DNA of 64,000 nucleotides from CAIVAT01 sp037133475 (GTDB lineage: Bacteria > Bacteroidota > Bacteroidia > Bacteroidales > FEN-979). A model generated the notes under the pieces. That model was not told the DNA's origin. It saw only the letters and a list, made by a program, of their open reading frames with translations, and did no database searches. Shown here one piece after another: positions 24,856 through 35,600 of this stretch (its first letter is position 1; each line of letters begins with the position of its first letter). The position numbers and the translations under genes were made by a program. The stretch is taken from NCBI GenBank assembly GCA_037133475.1, contig JBAXOB010000021.1, forward strand, positions 1 to 64,000. The letters are read 5' to 3'.

Positions 24856-27800
24856 TTATTTTGTCTCCACCAGCATCCCATGATTTCTCCCTGCACCGCC
24901 GTAAACCAGCCTCAGCAGCGAGGGGAATACGAACAGGAGCAGGGGCATGGCGGCGATAAAGCCACCGATCACGGCGATGGCAAGTGGCTGCTGCATCTGG
25001 GCCCCGATGCCGAACCCCATGGCCAGGGGCATCAGGGCCAGGATGGCCCCTACGGCGGTCATCAGCTTGGGACGGATACGCAGGGAGATGGCATAGTCGA
25101 CCGACTTGTCGACATCGCCGGTCGCCTTCAGGGTGGTCACAAACTGGTTTACGGTGAAGATGGCGTTTTCGGCGATGATCCCAACGATCATGATGATGCC
25201 CGTATAGCTGCCCACGTTGAGCTGGATCCCGGTGAGGTAAAGGGCCCAGATGCATCCCCCGATGCCCAGGATCGAGATCAGGATCACCAGGAAGGCCATC
25301 CTCAGGTCGCGGAAAAGGAACAACAATACGGCAAATACCAGAAATATCGCGGCAATAAGGATAAAGAGCAGCTCCCTGAAGGAGGTCTGCTGCTCGGCAT
25401 AGGTTCCGCCATAGGTGATGTAACACCCGGCAGGAAGCACCAGCCTGGTGCCCAGCACTCTCCTGATCTCGGTGATGGCGCTGCCGATATCGCGTTTGTC
25501 GAGGCGCGCGGTGACCACCACGTCCGATTTCAAATCCTCGCGGGTGATGTCGGGGTCGCCCTGCGACAGTTCAACCCTGGCAAAGTATTCCATCGGGCGG
25601 AAGGCGCCGTCGGCCGAAAATACGGGCTGTTTGCGGATGACCTCCAGGCTGTTCTCCCTGAAGTTGCGGAACCGCATCAGGATGCGCAGCATCTGTTCGC
25701 CCTCCTGCACCTGCCCTACCTGCACCCCTTCGTTACTGGCCTGCAGCTGTGCCTGGAATGCGGCGGGGGTGATGCTGAACCGGGCCAGCTTCGCGGCGTC
25801 GGGGATGATGGCAATGGTGGGGCCGTCGACGATGATGCCGCTCTGCACATCGGCCACGCCGTTGATCTTCTGAAGCAGCTCCCTGGTATGACCGGCCACC
25901 TGGCGAAGCTGGCCGAGGTCGTCGCCGAAGATCCTGATCTCGATGGGCTGGGGCCGGCCGATGAGGTCGCCCAGCAGGTCGGCGATGCGCTGGCCGAATT
26001 CGACATTCAGGGCCGGTACGCGCGAAGCCACGGCATCCCTGATCTCAGAGATGACCTCCTCTGTGGTTTTTTTCGTTCCCGCCTTCAGCTGGATGAGGTA
26101 ATCGCCCTCGTTGGGGGGGATCACCCCGCTGGCCATGCTGATGCTGGAGGCCATGTTGGTGCCGGTGCGTCGCATATAGGTCGCCACGTCGGGATGCTTC
26201 ATCACGATGGTGTCGACCTGGCTGAGAATGGCATCCGAGGCATCGAGCGAGGTGCCGGGAGGGGAAAGATAGTCGAGCACGATGGATCCCTCGTCGAGGG
26301 TGGGCAAAAACCCCGTTTTGAGCTGGTTGATCAGCAGTGCGGCCGAAACAGCCAGCGCTAAGATAAATACCAGGGCAAAGAGGGGGCGCCTGAAAAACCA
26401 GGTGAGCCACTGCAATTTGGGCTCCTGGTCAGCCGTATTGCGGCCCGACAGAAATTTCAGCTTCGTATGGGGTTTGTAGCCGATTAGCAGGTGCAACGCA
26501 GGCAACCCGATCCAGGTGGAGAAAAAGGAACAAACCAGGGTGATCTCCATGGTCAGGGTCAGCTCGCGGAAAAAGCTGCCTGCCACGCCGCCCATAAAGA
26601 CAAAGGGGAGGAATATCACGATGGTGCTCAGCGAGGAACCTACCATGGCGGGGAAGAGCATCTTTACGGTCTCTTTGGCAACCTCTTTCTTGTCGCTCTC
26701 AGGCCGCTCCTCGTGGAGCCTGTGGATCTGCTCGATGATCACGATGGCATCGTCGATGATCAGCCCGATGGAGGCGGCGATGGCGCCCAGCGACATGATA
26801 TTGAGGGTGATGCCGGCAACGTAAAGTACTGTAAAGGTCATCGCCAGGGTGATGGGGATGATCAGGATCACGTTCAGGCTCGCGCGGAACGACCTGAGGA
26901 AGAGGATCACCACCATGATGGCCAGGAAAAGCCCTTCGTAAATGCATTCCAGTACGCTGTCGATCGAGCCGGAGACGAAGACCGACTGGTCATAATAGGG
27001 TTTCAGCACCATCCCCTTCGGCAGCTGGTTTTGAATGGAGGCCGCCCTGGCCTTGACATCCGCGGCAAAGTCGATGAGGTTGACCCCCTGTTGTTTCACC
27101 AGGTCGATGATCACGGCATCGCTGCCGTTGGCGTTGATCCTGATGAATTCCTGCTGTTCGCCGAATCCGACGGAAGCGATGTCGGAAAGCCTTACCAGGC
27201 GGTGGCCGTCGTCGCGTATCACCACGTTTTTCAGGTCGTCGAGGGTGGTGATGCGGGTATCGGTGAGCGAAAGGTAAAGCCGCCGGTAATCGGAAAGCAG
27301 CCCCGACGACTGGATAAAATTGGTGTTTCCGATGGCATCGATGATCATCTGCGGCGAGATCCCCAGCGGGATCATCCGGCCGATTTCGGGCACAATGACA
27401 TATTCCTTGGTTTTGCCCCCCCTGACCACTACGTTGGAGATGCCCGGCACCATGGAGAACTGGGGCCTGACAAGGTACAGGGCGCTGTTGCGCAGTTCGA
27501 TCTGCCCCCGGTTCCTGCTTTCGAGGGTGTAGCCCACCACGGGGTAGATGCTCTGGCCCATCGCCTCAATGACGATGTTGACATTGGCAGGAAGCAGGTT
27601 TTTTATTTCGTTGATCCGCTCATCCAGCTGGGTCCGCGCAAGGCTGATATCGGTCTTCCAGTCGAAAAAGGCCTCGATGGTGCAGCTCCCCCGGTTGGTG
27701 CTGCTCCTTACCGTCTGGATGCCGTTCACGCGTTTGATGGCGATCTCCAGCGGCTTGGTCACCGTGACCATCATCTTGTCGACAGGCTGCTCGCCGTTGT

Positions 27801-27951
27801 CGGCAATGATGGTCACCTTGGGAAAGACCACGTCGGGAAAAAGAGATGTCTGCATGCGGTGATAGGACCATAGTCCTGCCACCAGCAGCATCAGCAACAC
27901 GAACAGTATCGGCTTGTGAAAGAAATGATAGTGGTTGCGGGCGGCAGTCAT
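24856..27951 (-). CDS. RND efflux pump, inner-membrane permease
   Basis: 1031 residues from the ATG at 27,951 (the frame extends to 28,047 but overlaps the adaptor gene). Twelve transmembrane helices in the usual 1+5/1+5 arrangement with two large periplasmic loops. The proton-relay region in TM4 reads GLIIDDAIVIIE, with the double Asp of multidrug HAE-type RND pumps. It starts 4 bases after the adaptor stop. Together with the adaptor and TolC genes it should expel toxic compounds across both membranes. Substrate not predictable. Confidence 0.92.
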   Translation of the reverse strand: MTAARNHYHFFHKPILFVLLMLLVAGLWSYHRMQTSLFPDVVFPKVTIIADNGEQPVDKMMVTVTKPLEIAIKRVNGIQTVRSSTNRGSCTIEAFFDWKTDISLARTQLDERINEIKNLLPANVNIVIEAMGQSIYPVVGYTLESRNRGQIELRNSALYLVRPQFSMVPGISNVVVRGGKTKEYVIVPEIGRMIPLGISPQMIIDAIGNTNFIQSSGLLSDYRRLYLSLTDTRITTLDDLKNVVIRDDGHRLVRLSDIASVGFGEQQEFIRINANGSDAVIIDLVKQQGVNLIDFAADVKARAASIQNQLPKGMVLKPYYDQSVFVSGSIDSVLECIYEGLFLAIMVVILFLRSFRASLNVILIIPITLAMTFTVLYVAGITLNIMSLGAIAASIGLIIDDAIVIIEQIHRLHEERPESDKKEVAKETVKMLFPAMVGSSLSTIVIFLPFVFMGGVAGSFFRELTLTMEITLVCSFFSTWIGLPALHLLIGYKPHTKLKFLSGRNTADQEPKLQWLTWFFRRPLFALVFILALAVSAALLINQLKTGFLPTLDEGSIVLDYLSPPGTSLDASDAILSQVDTIVMKHPDVATYMRRTGTNMASSISMASGVIPPNEGDYLIQLKAGTKKTTEEVISEIRDAVASRVPALNVEFGQRIADLLGDLIGRPQPIEIRIFGDDLGQLRQVAGHTRELLQKINGVADVQSGIIVDGPTIAIIPDAAKLARFSITPAAFQAQLQASNEGVQVGQVQEGEQMLRILMRFRNFRENSLEVIRKQPVFSADGAFRPMEYFARVELSQGDPDITREDLKSDVVVTARLDKRDIGSAITEIRRVLGTRLVLPAGCYITYGGTYAEQQTSFRELLFILIAAIFLVFAVLLFLFRDLRMAFLVILISILGIGGCIWALYLTGIQLNVGSYTGIIMIVGIIAENAIFTVNQFVTTLKATGDVDKSVDYAISLRIRPKLMTAVGAILALMPLAMGFGIGAQMQQPLAIAVIGGFIAAMPLLLFVFPSLLRLVYGGAGRNHGMLVETK

Positions 27952-27955
27952 AGGA

Positions 27956-28873
27956 TTAATGCTCTTTATAGGTTCCCTGTACCACGACTTTGGCTGTATC
28001 TCCCAGTCCGTAGTTTCCTGTAGCCAGGAAGCGGTCGTCCGCAGCAAAGGCGGGGGCGGTGATCTCGATACGGTCGGGTGTGCGCAGCCCCTGGCTCACA
28101 GCCACCTTGACCGCCGTTGAATCGTTGATCATCTTCATGACCCAGAACTGCTGCTGGACCTCGTCGCTGAGGATGCAGCCCCTGGGAAGCGAGATTGCCT
28201 TCGGGCTGACCTGTTTGATAATGCGTACATGGGCGATCAGGTTTTCGGGCTGATGGCAGGGGGCTGAAGGCTGGATGATATACCGCTGCGTCTGGGCGGC
28301 ATTGTTCATCGAGGGCAGCACCGATTTGACGTGGCCCGCGATGCGGCTGCTGTCGGGAAGGATCACCTCGCAGGAGGCGTCGGTTTTTATGAACCCGGCC
28401 GATTCAAAAGGAACGTCGAGGATGAATACGAGGCTCTCGGGTACCGAAATCACGGCCAGCTGGTCGCCCTCCTGTACATAGTCGCCTTTGGGGTGATCGA
28501 TCGAGATGACCATTCCTCCCAGTGATGCCCTGACGGGGATCAGCCCTGTAAAACCCAGGGTATTGGCCGTATCTGCTTTCAGCGAAGCCGACTCCTTGGT
28601 CCTGATCCTGAACAGTTCGCGCGTTTTTGCAACGGCGTCGCCCGTGTTGACCAGTTGTTCCTCGACATACCCGCCGGCAGTGGCCCGTACGATCGATTTC
28701 TCCTGGAACAGCGATGTGGCGGTAAAGTAAATGTATTCGCTCATCTCCCCCGCGCTGACCAAGGCAACCGTAACGGGTACCCTTGCCGTCACCGTGGTTT
28801 CACCGGGATCGCCCGACGGCCGCCTACACGCCAGGACAACCAGTAACAGAAATATCAGTTTCTTGTTCATCAC
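27956..28873 (-). CDS. RND periplasmic adaptor (HlyD/MFP family)
   Basis: 305 residues, lipoprotein signal at Cys16 (LLLVVLACRR). It shows the biotinyl-lipoyl-like halves (ATAGGYVEEQLVNTGDAV near 65-82 and the GGMVISIDHPKGDYVQEGD region near 117-135), then a beta-barrel and membrane-proximal domain. The hairpin between the lipoyl halves is short, only about 35 residues, compared with MexA-type adaptors. It links the pump to the TolC-like channel and is translated just before the pump. Confidence 0.88.
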   Translation of the reverse strand: MMNKKLIFLLLVVLACRRPSGDPGETTVTARVPVTVALVSAGEMSEYIYFTATSLFQEKSIVRATAGGYVEEQLVNTGDAVAKTRELFRIRTKESASLKADTANTLGFTGLIPVRASLGGMVISIDHPKGDYVQEGDQLAVISVPESLVFILDVPFESAGFIKTDASCEVILPDSSRIAGHVKSVLPSMNNAAQTQRYIIQPSAPCHQPENLIAHVRIIKQVSPKAISLPRGCILSDEVQQQFWVMKMINDSTAVKVAVSQGLRTPDRIEITAPAFAADDRFLATGNYGLGDTAKVVVQGTYKEH

Positions 28874-28877
28874 GGAA

Positions 28878-30116
28878 TTAATCTTTCCAATAGTTTATTT
28901 CATTCATGATTTGTAACGACCTGATCCTGTATTGGTTCAGGTTTGACTGTATCGCGATGTAATTTTTCAGGGCGATGACGTAATCGGTAACAGAGATACC
29001 TCCTGTGGCCAGCAGTTGTTTATCCTGGCGCACAATCGAACCGGCCAGTTCAAGCTGGCTGTAGAGCCTGGGGATCAGTTCGCCGGTTTGCTTCAGTGCC
29101 TGGTTCAGCTGCCGCCGCTGCTGCAGGTACTGGACCAGGAAAAAGTCGCGGTAATTGCTGCGGGTGGCCTCGGCAGTCTTCAGCTTTTCGACATTGAGTT
29201 TCCGCTGGTTGCCGTCAAACACGGGAAGGTTGAAGGTAAAGCCAAGACTGAAACCTAAATTTTTATAGATCAGGGCAGGGTCGTTGTTGATCAGTCCGGC
29301 ATCGCTGTACCATGCAACCCTGGGTTTATAACCGCGTTCATTGAGCAGCATGTCGTTGCGAATCCGGAGGCTGTCGACGGTAAATCGTTCGAAGAAGAGG
29401 GAGCCCGCAGTTCCCCCGGTTTTACTGCCCGACAGGTCGGGAAGTTCGGGTTCATAGGTGGTGGTGTCGCTGATCCCGCATAGCAGGTTCAGGTCGGAGA
29501 GCGCACGCTGGTACTGGGTTTGCAGGTCGTTCTGCTGGAATTCGAGCGTTTCGAGCTCCAGCAGGAAGGAGAGGTAATCGGTTTGTTTATAGAGCCCGCT
29601 TTTGACCAGGCTGCTGAGCAGCTTCTCCTCCTCCCTGGCCTGTTTGATCAGGATGAGGTTGAAGGAGATATCGCTGAATACCGAGCAGATAGTAAGGTAC
29701 TGCGCGGTAATGGTCTTTTTCAGATCGCGGATTGAAATGCCGGCGGTGTTGGTCAGTGAGCGGTTCTGCAACCTTATCTTCGAATACTGCGCCTCAGCCG
29801 TTTTCCTGTTGAACAGCGGCTGGGTGACATTGACCACCGATGCAAAATTCCCGATATTGGTGACAGCTTCACTGTATCCATACCCATTAATGACCGGTGC
29901 ATACGACATCAGCCCGTTGAAATTCACCTGGGGCATGCGGGTGGCATGAATGATCAGGCTATCGAAAGTGTTGGAGTGAATCTGGTTGGCGAGATCCTTC
30001 ATCAGCGGGCTATTGGCCAGCCCCTGCTGAAGATAAAAGTCGAGCCTGCGAACCTGTGCAAAACAGGTTACCGAGAGGCAACAAATAAGGAGAGTGTAAA
30101 ACCAGTGGCGAATCAT
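28878..30116 (-). CDS. TolC-family outer-membrane efflux protein
   Basis: 412 residues with a signal peptide of about 20 residues (ending SVTCFAQ). The rest is long alpha-helical segments in two repeats with short beta-strand insertions, the TolC pattern; the LNLLCGISD-type segment after the second strand is typical. It forms the outer-membrane exit duct of the RND system and ends 4 bases before the adaptor start. Confidence 0.88.
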   Translation of the reverse strand: MIRHWFYTLLICCLSVTCFAQVRRLDFYLQQGLANSPLMKDLANQIHSNTFDSLIIHATRMPQVNFNGLMSYAPVINGYGYSEAVTNIGNFASVVNVTQPLFNRKTAEAQYSKIRLQNRSLTNTAGISIRDLKKTITAQYLTICSVFSDISFNLILIKQAREEEKLLSSLVKSGLYKQTDYLSFLLELETLEFQQNDLQTQYQRALSDLNLLCGISDTTTYEPELPDLSGSKTGGTAGSLFFERFTVDSLRIRNDMLLNERGYKPRVAWYSDAGLINNDPALIYKNLGFSLGFTFNLPVFDGNQRKLNVEKLKTAEATRSNYRDFFLVQYLQQRRQLNQALKQTGELIPRLYSQLELAGSIVRQDKQLLATGGISVTDYVIALKNYIAIQSNLNQYRIRSLQIMNEINYWKD

Positions 30117-30165
30117 AGCAGAAAATCACCACTAAATTACACAATTTTCGGATACCGGAAATTGT

Positions 30166-30783
30166 TCAGAGATTATCTCCGAATTTATAGCTGATGCCCG
30201 CACTGAGGATCGAGCTGGTGCCGATGCCGAACTCGCCGAAAAAGCTGAAGGCGCTGCCAATGCGGAACCCCAGGAGCGTGAGTTGGGCTGCCGGGAGCAA
30301 CTGCTGACCCTTTTTGACAACACCATAGGTATCGGTAAATGAATAGCTGTTCATGGTCACCCCCATCCCAAAACCTGAGTACATACAAAATGCTTTCCTG
30401 TTCAGGTACTGGAACCTCAGGCTGGCCAGCCCCTGCCATAAATGGTCGGTTGCCGTTTCCTGGGAATAGGAGCTGGGGTAGTACAGGTCGGACTGTGTTC
30501 CCGCCCTGTCGACCTGGCTGTAAAGCGCCTGGAAACCAACGGCCACTACCTTGTTAAGCGACCTGCTGTAGCCAAGCAGAATGTTGCCCGACGTGCTGTT
30601 GGCCGTCAGCCCGTGGTTATCGATATAATAAAAGAGGGATCCGATGCCGTACGAGAGATAAAAGTTGTTGTACAACTCCGACTGGTCGGTTTTTCCCGTT
30701 GCGGAAGCTGCGGGGTTATTCTGTGAAAACGACAGTGAAATTCCTAAACCAAGGAAAATCATCAAGATTATCAGCTTTTTCAT
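30166..30783 (-). CDS. outer-membrane beta-barrel protein
   Basis: 205 residues from the ATG at 30,783; the upstream extension to 30,831 lacks a plausible start. Signal peptide ends near GISLSFSQ. The mature part has about eight alternating strands with aromatic girdle residues and Gly turns, and the C-terminus SYKFGDNL is consistent with a barrel. It is the first gene of the RND operon, 49 bases before TolC, so expression is tied to efflux. Exact role unknown. Confidence 0.75.
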   Translation of the reverse strand: MKKLIILMIFLGLGISLSFSQNNPAASATGKTDQSELYNNFYLSYGIGSLFYYIDNHGLTANSTSGNILLGYSRSLNKVVAVGFQALYSQVDRAGTQSDLYYPSSYSQETATDHLWQGLASLRFQYLNRKAFCMYSGFGMGVTMNSYSFTDTYGVVKKGQQLLPAAQLTLLGFRIGSAFSFFGEFGIGTSSILSAGISYKFGDNL

Positions 30784-31085
30784 AGGACATGTTTTTTGGG
30801 GTGGAAGGAAATGACTACCGTCTGGGATCACGTTATGCAGGAACTTTGTTCATATGGTCATCTCATTTGCAACTTACTGTCTGATCGGACAGAAACTCAG
30901 AGTTTGTTCAATATTTGATTGTTGCTTAAAAGAGTGTTGTTTCCATAATCGACATAATTAACACAACCACAAAGTTCACAAAGATTTACACAATGTTCAC
31001 AAAGGGGTTCTTTGTGTGCATTGTGCCTTTGTGGTCAGAAATTCATCAGGTTTTAAAATTCAAACAGTCTCCCGGTCTGTTGAAT
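30784..31085. other. 302-base gap with an inverted repeat
   Basis: No gene. At 30,966-31,035 ACCACAAAG and CACAAAG motifs on one side are mirrored by CTTTGTG and CCTTTGTGGT on the other, forming a long imperfect hairpin with internal pairing CACAATG/CATTGTG. It lies 51 bases beyond the stop of ppnP and could end that transcript. Repeats of this wording are common in Bacteroidota intergenic DNA in my experience. Confidence 0.55.
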
Positions 31086-31367
31086 CTACCGGTAGAGACA
31101 CAGGTAAGCCGCATCGGCAGCGATGCGCAGGTTGAATTTACAATCCTTTGCCACGATAAAGGTATCAAAAGGCTTATAGTCCTTCCAATCCTGTTCGCCG
31201 GGCAGTTTAACCGTCATGGAACCCGAGATGACTGTCATGTACTCGGTTGTGGAGGTTCCGAATTCATATTCTCCTGCGGCCATGACGCCCATGGTCGCCG
31301 GGCCTTCAGGTGTGGAAAAGGCAATGGATTTCACCTTGCCGTCAAAGTATTCGTTCGTTTTAAACAT
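31086..31367 (-). CDS. ppnP: pyrimidine/purine nucleoside phosphorylase
   Basis: 93 residues, the standard size. The single-cupin pattern is clear: a first strand with KSIAFSTPEGPATMGVM, then GEYEFGTSTTEYMTVISG and a closing FIVAKDCKFNLRI. PpnP phosphorolyses several nucleosides to base and ribose 1-phosphate in the cytosol for salvage. Separate from neighbouring operons. Confidence 0.9.
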   Translation of the reverse strand: MFKTNEYFDGKVKSIAFSTPEGPATMGVMAAGEYEFGTSTTEYMTVISGSMTVKLPGEQDWKDYKPFDTFIVAKDCKFNLRIAADAAYLCLYR

Positions 31368-31450
31368 AGTTTGATTTTTAGGATATCAAAAATAGTGAAA
31401 TAATCAACCGGTTCACCTGCCAGGTGGTAATTTCCTGCCGGGCTCCCCTG

Positions 31451-32632
31451 TTAACAGGCCATTTCCCCTGCATTTTTCCAGGCTGCCAGCAATGAATAGG
31501 CCCCTTTAACAACCAGCCTGTTTTTCTGAAAGTCAAACCCGGGAGCCATTCTGATTTCACAAAATCCCTGGTTCGTGATCCCTTTTACCACTTCAGTGGC
31601 GGTAAAATCATGGACAATTTTCCCATTTTCAGTCCGGGCCCCCTTATAAACAAATACATAAGCCTTTTCGTTAAACTGTACCACTGCCTCCTCCGGAACC
31701 GCAAATGCTACCAGGCGATCCGTTTCAATACTGGCATTAACCGAAACCCCGGCCATTAAAGAAGGTGCCGGCTGATTTATCCGCGCATAAGCGATCATGG
31801 TTTTGTCGTCGCTCAGGGCATGACCGGCCTGGCTGATCACGGCCGAATATTCAGTTGCCGGATCATCAGGGGTGGAAAACCTTACAGATTGTCCTTTGGC
31901 GACCTTCCTGACATCTTTTTCAAACACAACCAATTCCAGCACCACCTCTTCAGGATTCACAATCTCACAGATAACATCGGTAGGACTCACATATTTCCCG
32001 ATATTGATATTTGCCTTCCTGATAAAACCACTGATGGGGGCGACCACCGGCAGAACGCTTGTAATTTTATCCTCGCTGAGCTGATGCGGGTTTATACCGA
32101 GCCCGGTGAGTTTCTGTTCGAGCCCCATCATCTGGATCTTCAGCGTTTTATATTCCACTTCCGTTTGCTGGAGGTTTTTTTCAGAATATACATTATCCTT
32201 ATAAAGTTCCGAGTGACGTTTGTATTCAATCTCTGCATAGGTGAACTTTGCGCGGGTTTCAAGGTAGTTCTGCTGCAGTTCGATGAACATGAAATTTTCG
32301 ATAATGGCGATAACCTGTCCCTTCGTCACCTCCGACCCCTGCACGATTTCTGTCTGCCTGACAAATCCCCCCAATGGGGCGCTTACCGAGGCAAGATTCC
32401 GGGGGGTGGTGCTGACAGTGCCGCTGACCTTCAGCACCGGGTTTAGCTGCCGCTGTTCAGCCATGCCCATTATCACGCCCGCGGCTGCATACTGGGCGGC
32501 ATTGAGTTCTACCGTGTTCGGCCCCTGGACTTCATGTGATTCTTTTTTAGGTTCTGCCGCCTGCCTGCATCCGCTGATGAGGGTGGCGAGGGGAATGAGA
32601 AAAATTATGAAACTGATCTGTCGTGTTGTCAT
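31451..32632 (-). CDS. heavy-metal RND periplasmic adaptor (CzcB-like)
   Basis: 393 residues; lipoprotein signal at Cys22 (ATLISGCRQ). It has lipoyl domain halves near 88-110 and 190-215, a long alpha-hairpin between them rich in Lys/Gln, and a C-terminal barrel and membrane-proximal domain. It follows the CzcA-TolC fusion by 13 bases in the same unit, so it should bridge that pump. No His-rich N-terminal metal-binding stretch is present. Confidence 0.88.
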   Translation of the reverse strand: MTTRQISFIIFLIPLATLISGCRQAAEPKKESHEVQGPNTVELNAAQYAAAGVIMGMAEQRQLNPVLKVSGTVSTTPRNLASVSAPLGGFVRQTEIVQGSEVTKGQVIAIIENFMFIELQQNYLETRAKFTYAEIEYKRHSELYKDNVYSEKNLQQTEVEYKTLKIQMMGLEQKLTGLGINPHQLSEDKITSVLPVVAPISGFIRKANINIGKYVSPTDVICEIVNPEEVVLELVVFEKDVRKVAKGQSVRFSTPDDPATEYSAVISQAGHALSDDKTMIAYARINQPAPSLMAGVSVNASIETDRLVAFAVPEEAVVQFNEKAYVFVYKGARTENGKIVHDFTATEVVKGITNQGFCEIRMAPGFDFQKNRLVVKGAYSLLAAWKNAGEMAC

Positions 32633-32645
32633 ATTCTGTAAGGTT

Positions 32646-35600
32646 TTAGTTTATGCGGTTTGTCAGCAATTCAAGCGCAATTACTGATTGATTGTAGGCG
32701 TTGAGCGTTTCCAGGTAATTTTCCCTGATTTCGATGCCAAGCCGGAGATTCTGAACATATTCCATGTAGTCGATGGCTCCCGCGCGATAGCTGATCCCTG
32801 CCTGGTCAAGCAGAAGCTGTGCCTGGCGGAGTGCCTGGGTTTCATAATAATCGACACTCCTGCTGTATTTTTCATATTCCTGCAGGAGGATGTGCAGGGA
32901 ATGGCTTAACGAATTGGATTGAAACTGGAACTCCTCCCTGGCCATCTTCTCCTGGATGCCGGCCGATTCTATTTTTCCTTTCCGTCCTGAGTAAAGGATC
33001 GGCAAAGACAAGCCACCCTGGAACCCTGTAAACCGGGCCGTGGGAGATATTTCCCTGTTTGATTGGGTGAAATAACCCAGGGTTATGCCAGGTAAAATCC
33101 GGGAAACCTCAGCGTTTTTCTCAAGTTTTGCCAGCTTTACCTGGCTTTTTAGCAGGAGCAGGGAGGGATTCATGACGACGGTATTACTATCCGGAGGAAT
33201 TGCGAACTTAAGCCTTACCAGGATGGTATCTGCAATCCTGATTTCGTTCGATTCATTGATAAGTGTCTGGAGCCGGCATTCCCTGATCCTGATATCGGCT
33301 GTTGCCTGGCCGATCCGGTTTTTCACCGCCAGCAGCTGTGATTCAGCGGTCATCCGCTCGAGCAGGCTGGTTTCACCCTTCTGGTAACGCGACAGGGCTG
33401 CATGGAGGAAATTGCCAAAGATGCTGTCCTGGAACTTCAATAAGGTTAACCTTGCATGGCACCAGGCAAGCTCGTAGTAGGTAGATTTTACCCTGGCAGA
33501 TACCTCGTTTTTGGCAAGTCCGGCCATCAGTCCGGCCTGTTCGACCATCTCCCTGCCAACCCGGCTTTGCATCACATAGGTGGAGGGGAAGAGAAACCTC
33601 TGTGAAACGGTGAGTTCATCATCCTGCCTTGCACTGTTCATCCGGCCATAGGAAAACCCGAACTCCATGTTCTCGAAATCCAGGTCGGTTTGGCGCAATA
33701 TCTTCCTATTTTCCACCTCCATAACTGCCCTTTTTACCATCCCGTTCCGGGTCATGGCCTGGTCAAGGGCCTGCTGAAGGGTATACACGCTTACATGGCC
33801 TGGATTTCCCGCTCCGGCAACCTGGGCCCCGGCGGGAAAGGATGAAACCAGGCACAACGCAGCCGCCATCATAAAAACAAGCAACGGCCCGGGAAGTAAC
33901 TTCTTCCGCGCCTGCCACCATGTCCCCGACAGCAGGATATACAATACCGGCATGACGATGATGGTCAGCAACGTAGATGAAACCAGGCCGCCGATTACCA
34001 CGGTGGCAAGGGGTTTCTGGACTTCGGCGCCTGCCGAGGTTGAAACTGCCATCGGCAGAAATCCAAGGGAGGCTACCGATGCCGTCATCAGAATGGGTCG
34101 CAGCCGGCTCTTCAATCCTTCGATCACCCGCTGGTACAGGTCGGTCATCCCCTCTCTTTCCAGCCTGTTGAATTCGGTGACCAGCACGATCCCGTTTAGC
34201 ACGGCAACGCCAAAGAGGGCAATAAAACCTACCCCGGCCGATATACTGAAATTCATCCCCCTCAGGTAAAGGGCAAAAACCCCGCCAATGGCCGCCAGTG
34301 GGACCGCTGAAAAGATCAGCAGGGTTTGCTTCACCGAATGGAAGGTGAAGAAAAGCAGGATAAAGATCAGCACCAGGGCCAGGGGAACAACGATCAATAG
34401 CCGGTTCCGGGCCTCAACAAGATTTTCAAACTGCCCGCCGTAGGTAATGAAGTAACCCGGCGGAAGCTTTACACCCGCCGATGCCAGTTGCCGTACCTCG
34501 CCTATGATCGACTGTACATCTCGCCCCCTGACATTGAAGCTCACGGTGACCCTTCGCTTCCCGTTCTCGCGTGAGACCTGGGCCGTGCCGTTTTTCAACC
34601 CTATCTCCGCCACCTCCGCCAGGGGGATCTGCCTTCCATCATCCAGCGGAAGGTAGAGCTGCCTGACGTTTTCAATATCATGACGGAAGTCGTCAGTGAA
34701 TCTTACGACCAGGTCAAACCTCTTTTCATTTTCATAAATCACCCCGGCCCTGTTTCCGGCAAAGGCGGTTCTCAGGATCTCGTTTACATCCGAGATGCGA
34801 AGGCCATAACGTGCCATTTTGGTGCGGTTATAGACGACCGAGATCTGGGGAGCGCCGGTCACCTTTTCTACCTGGATATCCTGTACCCCGTTTACCTTCT
34901 CAATGATCGCAGCCAGCTCCTCCCCTTTGCCTGCCAGTATGTCAAGATCGTCGCCAAAGATTTTCACTGCAACATCCTGCTTTGACCCGGTCATCAGTTC
35001 ATTAAACCGCATGGAGATGGGTTGCTGGAAACTAAAGGCCACCCCCGGAAGGGCACCCACCTTCTCTTTCATCTTTTCAACCATCTCCTCCCTTGTCGAG
35101 ACACTGGTCCACAACGACTTGTCCCTCATGGTGATGATGTAATCTCCTGTTTCGACGGGAGTGGGATCGGTGGGTATCTCCCCGGCACCCACCTTGCAAA
35201 CTGCATATTTCACCTCCGGGAAGTTTTCCTTCAGGATTTTGTTTGCCTTTTTAACCGTTTCAACCGTATGGGTCAGCGAACCTCCCTGCAAGGTCATGAT
35301 GCCGGAGGCAAGATCACCCTCCTCAAGGGTGGGGATAAATTCCCCGCCAAGATCCAGGAACATCCAAAGGGCAGCGACCGACAGGATAAAGGTAACCACC
35401 AGTATCCGGACCTTATGACCCAAAGCATAGCCAAAGACCGGTTCAAACAGCCTGTGCAGGAGTTGCATCAGTTTCTCCGAAAGTGGTATGCCGCGTTCCT
35501 GTTTCCTGTTCATCACCAGTGAAGAAATAACCGGCACATAGGTAAGTGAAAGGATAATGGCCCCGATGATCGCCAGGCCAACGGTCTGGGCCATTGGACG

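Noticed and set aside
24703..26361. 552-codon plus-strand frame
   Set aside because: Antisense to the RND pump, His/Gly/Asp-rich composition typical of the complement of a GC-biased gene.
26491..27873. 460-codon plus-strand frame
   Set aside because: Also antisense to the RND pump with the same artefactual composition.
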